Program-made: the position numbers and the translations under genes
The notes under the pieces: model-generated
What the model was told of the DNA's origin: nothing
Database searches by the model: none
What the model saw: only the letters and a program-made list of their open reading frames with translations
Shown: positions 41,849 through 50,496 of the stretch, one piece after another
Numbering within the stretch: position 1 is the stretch's first letter
How the letters are laid out: every line of letters begins with the position of its first letter
DNA from: UBA940 sp031547885
GTDB taxonomy: Bacteria; Bacteroidota; Bacteroidia; Bacteroidales; Rikenellaceae
Length of the DNA: 64,000 bases
NCBI GenBank assembly: GCA_031547885.1
Contig: JAVBRO010000023.1
Coordinates: forward strand, 34,246 to 98,245
Direction of reading: 5' to 3'

Positions 41849-43414
41849 TCAATGGCAAAGCTCATCGGGCACTTCATATTGCGCCTGCAGTTCTGCAAGT
41901 CCTGCCATCAGGCGGGCGGTCACCTCTTCCGTTCCGGGTTCCCCGTAAATATTGTGAATTTCATACGGATCGGTTTCGAGGTCGTAAAGTTCCCAGATAC
42001 CCTCTTTGTAGAAATTCATCAGTTTCCACCGCTTTTCCTTGATCCCGTAGTGGGCGCGAACGCTGTGGAAGCCCGGATATTCATAATAGTGATAATAAAG
42101 CGACCGGCGCCAGCCGGCGGGAGTATCGCCTTCGAGCAGAGGCAGGAACGACACACCCTGCATGGGTTCAGGAGCCTCTATGCCGCACATATCTAGAAGT
42201 GTCGGGGCGAAGTCTATGTTCTGCGTAAGGTCGTTGATCTGTGTTCCTGCGGGTATCTTCCCCGGATATCTCATAAGCAGGGGCATAATGAAAGATTCTT
42301 CGTACATGAACCGCTTGTCGAACCAACCGTGTTCGCCCAGGTAGAACCCCTGGTCGGAACAGTAGACAACGATCGTATTCTTGTCCAACCCGGCTTTTTT
42401 CAGATAGTCCAAAATCTCGCCCACGCTTTCATCGACGCTTTTAACGACGGCCAGGTAATCCTGCAGGTATCGCTGCAATTTCCATTCGGCCACCTCTTTT
42501 TCGGTTCTGGGCGTGAGATAGAAATCATTGTTTCGCTCGCGGTAGGCTTCGAAAAAAGCATCCTGTTCTTCGGGGGTCATCCTGCCCATGAACGCTTGCG
42601 GCCACGGGTCGTAGAGCAGCGTGCGGCTGTCCACCCCGTCAACCATTTTAAGGTCGTGCCCCTCGTACATGTCGCGATAGATGTTCATCTTCTGCCTTTC
42701 GGCTGCAAACCGTCCCTCGTAGTCGTCGAAATATGTCGCGGGGATAGGGAAAACGGTCTTTTCGAATGTACGGTAATGGCGCTCGGCAGGTATCCAGTTG
42801 CGATGCGGCGCCTTATGGTTCATCATCAAGAAAAACGGCTTGCTTTTGTCGCGTCCGTCGAGCCAGTCCAGCGTCTGCCCGGTTATCAGATCGGTCACAT
42901 AACCCGAATGGCGCAGGGTATCCGGCCCGTTGGGAGTGCCGGTTATGAAGTCTGGATTGTTGTAATCACCCTGGTCGTTAAGGATGCTCCAGTGGTCGAA
43001 ACCGGTAGGCTCGGAGACCAGGTGCCATTTGCCGACCAGGGCCGTCTGGTAACCGTTCGACTGCAGGATCTTCGGCATGGTCTGCTGCGATCCGTCGAAA
43101 CCCTTCGCCCAGTTGCGCATGTAGCCGTTCTTGTGGCTGTGCAGTCCGGTGAGGATTGCGGCGCGGCTGGGGCCGGAAATGGAGTTGCAGCAATAATTGG
43201 CATGGAAAATAGCTCCATCGTCCGCTATGCGGTCGATGTTGGGTGTCGGGGCGAGTCCGGCCAGAGCCGATCCGTACGCGCTGATGGCCGACAGGGCATG
43301 GTCGTCGCTCAATATGAACAGTATGTTCGGCTGTACGGGTTTTTCTTCCCCCGTACAGCCGGCCGCCAAAGGCAGCAGCATCGCTCCCCCGAGCAGCACA
43401 CCATTTGTTTTCAT
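41849..43414 (-). CDS. Lipoprotein sulfatase, S1 family
   Basis: The protein has 521 residues with a lipobox (PLAAGC). The type I sulfatase signature is SISGPSRAAILTG, in which S80 is the residue converted to formylglycine; this is the Ser type, needing an anaerobic sulfatase-maturating radical-SAM enzyme encoded elsewhere. Metal-ligand Asp pair in LSDDHALS, catalytic region GKWHLVSEP and DQGFYLGEHGWFDKR are intact. It cleaves a sulfate ester from a glycan at the surface or in the periplasm. It is the last gene of the susCD operon (51 bases after the upstream GH144 stop). Its presence implies a sulfated or otherwise modified substrate for that locus, which is unexpected for a beta-1,2-glucan. 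Confidence 0.92.
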   Translation of the reverse strand: MKTNGVLLGGAMLLPLAAGCTGEEKPVQPNILFILSDDHALSAISAYGSALAGLAPTPNIDRIADDGAIFHANYCCNSISGPSRAAILTGLHSHKNGYMRNWAKGFDGSQQTMPKILQSNGYQTALVGKWHLVSEPTGFDHWSILNDQGDYNNPDFITGTPNGPDTLRHSGYVTDLITGQTLDWLDGRDKSKPFFLMMNHKAPHRNWIPAERHYRTFEKTVFPIPATYFDDYEGRFAAERQKMNIYRDMYEGHDLKMVDGVDSRTLLYDPWPQAFMGRMTPEEQDAFFEAYRERNNDFYLTPRTEKEVAEWKLQRYLQDYLAVVKSVDESVGEILDYLKKAGLDKNTIVVYCSDQGFYLGEHGWFDKRFMYEESFIMPLLMRYPGKIPAGTQINDLTQNIDFAPTLLDMCGIEAPEPMQGVSFLPLLEGDTPAGWRRSLYYHYYEYPGFHSVRAHYGIKEKRWKLMNFYKEGIWELYDLETDPYEIHNIYGEPGTEEVTARLMAGLAELQAQYEVPDELCH

Positions 43415-43464
43415 AATCTCAAATAAAAGTGGTCATCTTGCCTGCCTGAGTCCGGGTATGTCGG

Positions 43465-44853
43465 TTATTTGAGCCATCCTCCGGAAAATCCGGCAGCCTT
43501 CAGCCCATTGACGATATACTCGTTTTTCTTCATCAGTTCCCAAATAAGCCCTGTCCGGTAGTTCTCTATCATGATGACTATCGGTCCCTGGTCTATGCCC
43601 AGCCACCACGGGTCTATCCAGTTCTCGCCGGGGTTGAACGAGTCGTAAAAACCGTTCTGGGAGTATAATGCTCCGCCCTTGTACTCTTTCATTGCGATCA
43701 GCGCATCGTAGGATTCCTGGGGTGTGAAACAGAACGATCCTCCTGCTGCGGTCGGGGCGATGGTACCGTCGTCCACAATCGATCTGGATGAAGCACCGCG
43801 AGCCTTGTATGCCCATTGGCCATAGGTCCCTTCACCGGGTCCGTCACACGCAGACAGTCCCCATATATTCTCACCGTAACCGGGAAACTTCGAAGGATTG
43901 GCTATGCAGTAGGCCCTGTTGGCCATGGTGGCGCGGCGTGAATTTTCGAAATAATCCATGCTCTTGCCGCGCATATAGCTGTCCTTTATCCCTTTGAAGT
44001 CTATCCACATGTGGGAGTACTGGTGTCCGAACAGGGGACTGAAATTGACCATGTCGTAGCCCTGGAATTTGGCCCACGAGTAAGTTGCTGTCCAGTTGTT
44101 CCATATGCTTCCGTCGATCTTCTTCGATGCTTCGGGCGAGCCGAACGCGAGGATATAGAGTATCATCGCCTCGTTGTAGCCGCTCCATACGTGGGGCAGG
44201 AAACCATCTTCAGGATTCCATCCCATGGTCATTTTCGTGCCGCCGTTCATCGCCCATTTCCAGTCCGCCGCACGATACAGTTCATCGGCTATGCTGCGTA
44301 TTTCGGTCTCCGTGGCGTTATTGCCGTCGAAATAGGTCTGCGACGATAGGATTCCGGCGAACAACAGCGAGGAGTCTATGGTAGAGAGTTCGTTGGTACC
44401 CTGTCTGAAACCTGTCGTGCGGTTCAGAAAGTGGTAGAAAAATCCCTTGTATCCCGTCATGCCGCTTGCATCGGTTCCTTTCGGGGCGTTCTTGAAGAAC
44501 CGGAGCGTGGTGAGCGTCCTTTCGGCCGCCTGCTGGCGCGTTATGAAACCGCGTTCGACACCCACTATGTAGACCGTTAGTCCGAACCCCGTCGAAGCGA
44601 TGCTCGACATGGCCGTATTGTTGGTAGCGCTGGCTCTGTCGGGAACAAGCCCGTTGGCCGAGTTGGTCAGGTTCCAGAAGAAATTGAAATGCCTGCGCTG
44701 GATATCGTCCAGCACGGCATCGTCTATCTCCACCTCGTCTCCGCCGTCTCCTCCGCCGTCGGGTGGGGGAATAAAGTCGCCGTTGTCGCCACCGTTGCCG
44801 CATGAAAAAAGCAGCACGGCAACAGCCGACAGTAATAATGATTTGAGTTTCAT
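43465..44853 (-). CDS. Lipoprotein GH144-type endo-beta-1,2-glucanase
   Basis: The protein has 462 residues from the ATG at 44853 (MKLKSLLLSAV). A lipobox (LLFSC) is followed by a Gly/Asp/Pro-rich tether. The catalytic region (about 45-462) is the glycoamylase-like (alpha/alpha)6 domain founding GH144: RRHFNFFWN, STGFGLTVYIVGVERGFIT, GFFYHFLNRTTG, ELSTIDSSLLFAGIL, WSGYNEAMILYILAFGSP, FSPLFGHQYSHMWID and WLGIDQGPIVIMIENYRTG. Characterised GH144 enzymes from Chitinophaga and Parabacteroides cleave linear beta-1,2-glucan to sophorooligosaccharides. Lipid anchoring suggests the surface enzyme of the pair. A second GH144 gene lies upstream in the same operon. Confidence 0.88.
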   Translation of the reverse strand: MKLKSLLLSAVAVLLFSCGNGGDNGDFIPPPDGGGDGGDEVEIDDAVLDDIQRRHFNFFWNLTNSANGLVPDRASATNNTAMSSIASTGFGLTVYIVGVERGFITRQQAAERTLTTLRFFKNAPKGTDASGMTGYKGFFYHFLNRTTGFRQGTNELSTIDSSLLFAGILSSQTYFDGNNATETEIRSIADELYRAADWKWAMNGGTKMTMGWNPEDGFLPHVWSGYNEAMILYILAFGSPEASKKIDGSIWNNWTATYSWAKFQGYDMVNFSPLFGHQYSHMWIDFKGIKDSYMRGKSMDYFENSRRATMANRAYCIANPSKFPGYGENIWGLSACDGPGEGTYGQWAYKARGASSRSIVDDGTIAPTAAGGSFCFTPQESYDALIAMKEYKGGALYSQNGFYDSFNPGENWIDPWWLGIDQGPIVIMIENYRTGLIWELMKKNEYIVNGLKAAGFSGGWLK

Positions 44854-44912
44854 TTGGGGTTGAATTTTATAATCCCGTACCGGCATTGCGCCGGTACGGG
44901 ATTAAAGTTAAT

Positions 44913-46547
44913 CTATTTTTTAATACAGCGTACCGGGTGCTGCCAGTTCCACCCTGACCAGTTGGATCCTGTACTGGTGGCAGTATTGAGATTCAGTTCT
45001 ATCCTCCAGGGCGCTGAATTGCTGCCTGCGCTCGAAGTCCAGTAGTATCCGCGAATTCCGACATTCTGGGGAACATCTGAGACCAAAGCTCCCACCATCG
45101 GCAGCTTCAATACTGAATTCATGATGGTTTCCGTTATTCCGGCCGTGCCTGAAACATTTCTACCGTTGCGGGTACTGCCCGGTACAAGGGCCGCCATGGC
45201 CATTGCAAACTGTTCATCTGTAGGAACGGTATAGCCATCCGGGCAGATATTCCACGGACTCATTGCTGTAATGTCGATCGTATACGGATTTTGGAATGCA
45301 GAACCGTATGCGACGCCGAACTGGTAATAATGCCCGAAAGATGCGGCATTGCCGTTGCCTTCTCCGTAAGTGCCCGGATCGTTGGAAGTGGCGCCGATGT
45401 TGCGGTCGAGCCATACCTCGCCCTTGTTTACGAATCCGTTGCCGTTCAGGTCGACGAAGACGGTTTTGTAGGTAAGGCCGTTGAACGTTATAGTCTCTTC
45501 CTCGAACGGTTCCCCGGGTTTACCCTTGGCTACGATCGTCGCCGTGTAAATTATGTTGTTTTCTTCCATGCGCACCACGAGCGTCTTGTCATCGCTGTCC
45601 GCCGGCGTGCCGACGAGGGGGATCTCTATGGTATTTGTCCCGGCAGAGAGCGTAGCCTGGTATGCGGCGGCTGAGATGCCGTTAACCGCCGGAACGCTCA
45701 CGGTCATGTTCATTGCGCGGTCTGCAGTGTATTTCAGGATGATCTTGACACCGGACAACGGATCCCCTCCGGTGATATCGCCTACAACCGAACTGCCTGC
45801 TATGTCGAATGCAACTTCTCCCGCTATGTCTATCGCCTTGGTCATGGTATATTCGGTATCGCCTTTCACCATGCGCACCACATAACTGGTTGAACCGTGA
45901 TCGGAAGGCGTACCTTCTAGGGGAATGTCTATGGTTCCTCCGCCGGGAGCTGCCGGAAGAGTGGTTGTGAATTCGGCCCCAGCGATACCGATGACTTCGG
46001 CAACACCGATCGTGACTGTGTGAGGCTTGGTAGAGTTGTAGTTGACCGACAACTTGCCGTTCTGGACAGGCTTGAATATCTTGAACGTTCCGCTTGCGGC
46101 GCTTGAAGCCGCATTCAGGATTATGTCGGCCTTAGGCGTCACTTCGTACTCGACGAACACTTCGTGTGTGGCGAACCTTATGGTCGGGCGGAGTTTAGTT
46201 TTGTCCTTTGTGAGCGGTGCTCCCTGAAGGGTGATCTCCACTGTTCCGTTGCCGTTGTTTTCCGAATTGCGCGATGCCAGCGTCACCTTCACAGGGTCGC
46301 TGTATATCCCGTTCACTTCCGGAACAAGCACTTCGGCTTCGCGGCCCAGGCCGTTTTCATAACTCAGGATTATCTTGCTCGATGTGAGTTCGTCGCCCTG
46401 CCGGAAAGTTTCTTCCATGCTTACAGAACTCGCGGCTTTGTTTATCACTCCGGGATTGTACTCCTTGTCAATGGTTGGCATCTTGTCGCATGCAGTGAAA
46501 AGCAAAGCCACCGATACCGCGGTTAAAAATAGCTTGGTTGTTTTCAT
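44913..46547 (-). CDS. Surface lipoprotein with three Ig-like repeats and a FISUMP domain
   Basis: The protein has 544 residues from the ATG at 46547 (MKTTKLFLTAV); the frame is open further upstream, but the signal peptide fixes this start. Lipobox is LLFTAC. Three Ig-like repeats (about 45-150, 150-240, 245-340) share the pattern I-L-x-Y ... V-P-x-V-N-G-I ... I-x-L-x-G-T-P. The C-terminus (about 346-544) is a Fibrobacter-succinogenes-major-paralog (FISUMP) domain: VWLDRNIGATSND, GHYYQFG, CPDGYTVPTDEQF, YYWTSSAG, PVRCIKK. In susCD operons such proteins are likely surface glycan-binding proteins. Here it would present beta-1,2-glucan to the GH144 enzymes and SusCD. Function is inferred. Confidence 0.8.
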   Translation of the reverse strand: MKTTKLFLTAVSVALLFTACDKMPTIDKEYNPGVINKAASSVSMEETFRQGDELTSSKIILSYENGLGREAEVLVPEVNGIYSDPVKVTLASRNSENNGNGTVEITLQGAPLTKDKTKLRPTIRFATHEVFVEYEVTPKADIILNAASSAASGTFKIFKPVQNGKLSVNYNSTKPHTVTIGVAEVIGIAGAEFTTTLPAAPGGGTIDIPLEGTPSDHGSTSYVVRMVKGDTEYTMTKAIDIAGEVAFDIAGSSVVGDITGGDPLSGVKIILKYTADRAMNMTVSVPAVNGISAAAYQATLSAGTNTIEIPLVGTPADSDDKTLVVRMEENNIIYTATIVAKGKPGEPFEEETITFNGLTYKTVFVDLNGNGFVNKGEVWLDRNIGATSNDPGTYGEGNGNAASFGHYYQFGVAYGSAFQNPYTIDITAMSPWNICPDGYTVPTDEQFAMAMAALVPGSTRNGRNVSGTAGITETIMNSVLKLPMVGALVSDVPQNVGIRGYYWTSSAGSNSAPWRIELNLNTATSTGSNWSGWNWQHPVRCIKK

Positions 46548-46594
46548 GGTATAATCTTTTTTATTGTTTTTTAGGTATTTAATAACGTTCCCCG

Positions 46595-48871
46595 TCATTC
46601 GGATATTGTGAACGACGTCTCCAGGGATGCATCCGAGCTGCCTCCTATCCATACCCTGAATTCGCCCGGTTCGGTTCCCCATGTCATGTCGGCACGGTGG
46701 AAACTGAGATCTTCAGTGGTGAGCATAAAACTCACTTCGCGCGACTCTCCGGCCCCGAGCGATACTTTTTCGAAACCTTTCAGCATCCTGACCGGCCGCG
46801 TTACGCTGCCGACCATATCCCTCACATAAAGTTGGACAACTTCGTCGCCGGCTCTGCTTCCCGTGTTTTTCACAATTGCCGATACCGTAATATGTCCATC
46901 CTTCATAGCAGGGGAGTTGACTCCGATGCCGGAATATTCGAACGACGTGTAGCTCAGTCCGAATCCGAACGGGAACAGCGGTTCGTTGGTCGGAAGATCC
47001 AGGTAGCGTGAAACGTAATGCTGCTCGCCTTCGCCTGGCGTGTAGGGACGTCCCGTGCTCTTCATATCGTAATGTATGGGCACCTGTCCTATCGTCCTGG
47101 GGAACGTCATGGTGAGTTTTCCGGACGGATTCCAGTCCCCCGACAGCACGTCTGCAACGGCGCGGCCGCCTTCGGTTCCCGGATACCACGCTTCCACGAT
47201 GGCATCGGCGTTCTCCGCCTCCCACGAAAGATCCAGCGGGCGTCCGTTGAGAAGTACCAAAACGACCTTTTTGCCGGCCTTTCGGACTTCCGATATCAGC
47301 TCCTGCTGTATTTTCGGGATGGTTATGAACGAAAGACTGGTCGCCTCGCCGCTCCACTTGCCGGGATGACCGACCGCCATAACGGCGACATCCGCACCTC
47401 GGGCCGCATTGACCGCCGCCGCGAAACCGCTCCTGTCGTCACCGTCGGGACCGCATCCTTTTACATACGCTACATTGCCTGTGCCGAAACGTTCCTGCAT
47501 GCCCGCGAGTATAGTGGTTACGTCCTTTGCCTTGCCCTGTCCGTACCATGAACCGAGCAGGTCCATGCGCGAATCTGCGAACGGCCCTATAAGCGCTATT
47601 CTGGCACTGCCGGAAATGGGCAGCGTGCTGCCGGCGTTCCTGAGAAGCACCATCGACTTGCGCGCCATATCGCGTGCCGCATCGCGGTACTCATCCTTGA
47701 GGAACTCCTGTTCGGCAGCTTCGAGGTCGTTGTAGCGGTAGGGGTCGTCGAAAAGTCCCAGTTCGAACTTGATGCGCAGCACGTCGGCGCACATCCGGTC
47801 TATCTGCTTTTTCGACACCTTTTCCTCTTCCACAAGCCCTTTCAGGTATTTGTGGTAGAGGTCGCCTTCCATATCCATGTTGACGCCCGCGTTTATGGCG
47901 AGTTCGGCGGCATGTTCCCCGTCGCGCGCCACACCGTGCGGAACGATCTCGCTCATGGAAGTATAGTCGGTCACCACAAAGCCGTTGAAACCCCATTCAC
48001 CGCGCAGGATATCATCCATAAGATATTTACTTGCCGTGGCGGGAATCCCGTCTATGTCGTTGAAAGATGTCATTACCGTAGCCACCCCGGCGTCGACCGC
48101 CGCCTTATAGGGAGGCAGGTAGACGTCGCGCAGCGTGCGGTCGGTGATATCCACGGTCTGGTAGTCGCGTCCCGCCTGCGGAGCGCCGTATGCCGCATAA
48201 TGCTTTACACATGCCGCCAGCGTCCACGGATCGGCCAGGTCGCCGCCCTGATAGCCTTCGACCATCGCGGCGGCTATCCTGGAGCCGAGGTACACATCTT
48301 CACCCGAACCTTCGGACACCCTTCCCCAGCGCGGGTCGCGCGTAACGTCGACCATCGGCGAGAATGTCCAGTTCACGCCTGAGGCGATGGCCTCGCGCGC
48401 GGCTACACGTGCCGAGTTGCGGATGCCTTCCATATCCCACGAGCACGACATGCCGAGATTGATCGGAAAAATAGTGCGCATACCGTGGATCACGTCATAT
48501 CCGAACAGCAGGGGGATACCCAGCCTCGTCTCCTCGACGGCCAGTTTCTGCAGGCCGCGGTTGTACTCGGGCACATGGGCGTTGAATATGTTGCCGCACG
48601 TACCGTTGCGGATCGCTTCCTCGACATTCTTTGCCAGAGTGGGTCCCGTGACCGTAAAATGGCTCGTGTAAAGCACCAGTTGGCCTATCTTCTCATCCAG
48701 GGTCATCAGCTTCATCAGCGAGTCGACACGTTTGGCCGTACGGCTGTCCGCGAAATAACCCGACGCCTCCCCCGCAGGGGCGTGCCGGTTCTGTGTGCCC
48801 GACGGGTTGCAACCCGCTGCGGCAAAAACCAATACCGGAACGATCCATTTGATTATCCGTAGTGTTTTCAT
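46595..48871 (-). CDS. Lipoprotein GH3 beta-glucosidase
   Basis: The protein has 758 residues from the ATG at 48871 (MKTLRIIKW). Lipobox is FAAAGC. Domain order is GH3 barrel (about 50-380), GH3 C-terminal domain (about 400-630) and fibronectin-III-like domain (about 660-745). The nucleophile is D302 in GFVVTDYTSM. Substrate-binding blocks GYDVIHGMRT, NWTFSPMVDVTRDPRWGR, CVKHYAAYG and AGRDY are intact. Lying between two GH144 genes, it is the likely sophorooligosaccharide-degrading exo-beta-1,2-glucosidase of the locus, as described for a GH3 enzyme of Bacteroides thetaiotaomicron in a comparable setting. It starts seven bases after the upstream GH144 stop. Confidence 0.92.
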   Translation of the reverse strand: MKTLRIIKWIVPVLVFAAAGCNPSGTQNRHAPAGEASGYFADSRTAKRVDSLMKLMTLDEKIGQLVLYTSHFTVTGPTLAKNVEEAIRNGTCGNIFNAHVPEYNRGLQKLAVEETRLGIPLLFGYDVIHGMRTIFPINLGMSCSWDMEGIRNSARVAAREAIASGVNWTFSPMVDVTRDPRWGRVSEGSGEDVYLGSRIAAAMVEGYQGGDLADPWTLAACVKHYAAYGAPQAGRDYQTVDITDRTLRDVYLPPYKAAVDAGVATVMTSFNDIDGIPATASKYLMDDILRGEWGFNGFVVTDYTSMSEIVPHGVARDGEHAAELAINAGVNMDMEGDLYHKYLKGLVEEEKVSKKQIDRMCADVLRIKFELGLFDDPYRYNDLEAAEQEFLKDEYRDAARDMARKSMVLLRNAGSTLPISGSARIALIGPFADSRMDLLGSWYGQGKAKDVTTILAGMQERFGTGNVAYVKGCGPDGDDRSGFAAAVNAARGADVAVMAVGHPGKWSGEATSLSFITIPKIQQELISEVRKAGKKVVLVLLNGRPLDLSWEAENADAIVEAWYPGTEGGRAVADVLSGDWNPSGKLTMTFPRTIGQVPIHYDMKSTGRPYTPGEGEQHYVSRYLDLPTNEPLFPFGFGLSYTSFEYSGIGVNSPAMKDGHITVSAIVKNTGSRAGDEVVQLYVRDMVGSVTRPVRMLKGFEKVSLGAGESREVSFMLTTEDLSFHRADMTWGTEPGEFRVWIGGSSDASLETSFTISE

Positions 48872-48878
48872 ACTGTCA

Positions 48879-50495
48879 CTATTTAGTGTCAATCCGGCGG
48901 TTATCGATTCTGAAGCCCAGCACGTCCAACCCCTTCCTCACGTCGGGATTTTTCATGAAGGCGTTCCATATAGCGCCGCTGCGGTGGTTCTCTATCATAT
49001 CCACGATAGGTCCCTGGTCGATCGCAAGGTAGCTTCCCGTGTTCTTACTGCCTTCCATGCCGAGGTTGACCGCATCATAGAATCCCATGGGGCCGAACGT
49101 ATCGCGTCCGTGGTTCCTGTAGAGGTTCTTCAGAACGGCCATCGACTCTTCCGGAGTGTAGGGCATCGACGACAGGGCGGCAGTCGGAGCCACCGTACCC
49201 CAGTCGCTGCCATTGGCGGGCGAGTGGGCGCGGTACCCCGAAGGCAGCGCATCGGAAGCCGTCAGTCCCCAGAAATCCGGGCCGTAACCGGTCCATCCCC
49301 GCGGGTTGTCGATACAGTAGGCCCTGTTGACCAGAGTATAGCGGCGGTTCTGTTCCCAGTAATTGGCATAGTTGTCGGAAAGACCTTTAGGACACAGCCC
49401 TATATAAGAGTAGTGCACCCAGAAAAGCGGCCCGCCGAGCTGCATTCTCTTGCCAAGTGGAAGCATCATGCCGTAGAACTCCGTCTGGCAGAAAAACTCC
49501 CCCTCTTTGCGGTTCACCCAGCAACTGTCGTAGACGCGCTTCGAGATGGGATAGGTAGGCGAAGAGGCGGCCAGCACATACGTGATGAGGCATTCGTCGT
49601 AACCCTTTATCTGGTGGTTCATCTCGAATTCGTAGTCGGGCGACCAGTGCCAGTACAGGGCGTTCTCGCCTTTGGTGTAGTGGTTCCAGTCGACATCCTT
49701 CCACAGTTTGTCTATCCTCCCGCGCAGTTCCGTTTCGCTGGCGTCCGTTCCGTCGAAGTATCCCGCCACGGCGAGCAGCCCCTGCACCAGGAATGCGGTT
49801 TCGACAAGGTCGCCGCCGTTGTCCTTGGCGCTGAAATGGTAAGGTTCTCCGGTTTCGGAATTATACCAGTGGGCCCATGCCCCGTGGAACCTGGGAAAAC
49901 GCTCCAGCGAACCGACGATCTTCAGCAGGTGGGCGACGGCCCCGGAGCGGGTAATGAACCCGTTCTCCACGCCGGCTATCATGCTCATTACTCCGAAGCC
50001 CGTACCGCCTGTGGTGACGCAACTGTTACGACCGCTGTTCGAACGCTCGAAGGCGAGTCCCGAGATCGGATCGGCGAAATCCAGGAAATAGCGGAACGTG
50101 TACTCCTGCACCATGCGCATCAGTTCGTCGTCGCTGAAATCCCTCACCGACGCCTTCACAGTCTTGGTTTCAGAGAGTTTGTTGCCGTTTGCGTCCAGCG
50201 CCGCGACCTTGTAGGTGCGGGTCGTGTTGCGGCCCGCGTCGTCCACAAAATCGAGGTGGTAAAGGTTAATGGTCTCGGCCCGGATAACCCCTTCCTTACC
50301 CCTAATCAGGTAGACCACATACTTCTCGGCTCCCGGCACTTCCTGCCAGCGCAGTTCCACGTGCGAATCGTAGCCTTTGGCCTCGATCGGCGCTTCTGCC
50401 GTAAGGAACCTCGATATGTCGTGTCCTACCTGCTGCCGGGCCGAAACCATGCCGCAAGCGGAAAACAATAATAATATCGATAATAACCGCTTCAT
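48879..50495 (-). CDS. Second GH144-type protein with N-terminal Fn3-like domain
   Basis: The protein has 538 residues with a signal peptide (to about residue 19); FSACG is lipobox-like but weak. A fibronectin-III-like domain (about 35-115) precedes the GH144 glycoamylase domain (about 120-530): YTFRYFLDFADP, GGTGFGVMSMIAGVENGFIT, DNGGDLVETAFLVQGLL, KGYDECLITYVLAASSP, FFWVHYSYIGLCP-like segment, and YLAIDQGPIVDMIENHRSG. It differs clearly from the other GH144 of the operon, so the two probably divide labour (for example surface endo-cleavage versus periplasmic trimming). One base separates the susD stop from its start region. Confidence 0.87.
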   Translation of the reverse strand: MKRLLSILLLFSACGMVSARQQVGHDISRFLTAEAPIEAKGYDSHVELRWQEVPGAEKYVVYLIRGKEGVIRAETINLYHLDFVDDAGRNTTRTYKVAALDANGNKLSETKTVKASVRDFSDDELMRMVQEYTFRYFLDFADPISGLAFERSNSGRNSCVTTGGTGFGVMSMIAGVENGFITRSGAVAHLLKIVGSLERFPRFHGAWAHWYNSETGEPYHFSAKDNGGDLVETAFLVQGLLAVAGYFDGTDASETELRGRIDKLWKDVDWNHYTKGENALYWHWSPDYEFEMNHQIKGYDECLITYVLAASSPTYPISKRVYDSCWVNRKEGEFFCQTEFYGMMLPLGKRMQLGGPLFWVHYSYIGLCPKGLSDNYANYWEQNRRYTLVNRAYCIDNPRGWTGYGPDFWGLTASDALPSGYRAHSPANGSDWGTVAPTAALSSMPYTPEESMAVLKNLYRNHGRDTFGPMGFYDAVNLGMEGSKNTGSYLAIDQGPIVDMIENHRSGAIWNAFMKNPDVRKGLDVLGFRIDNRRIDTK

Positions 50496-50496
50496 A

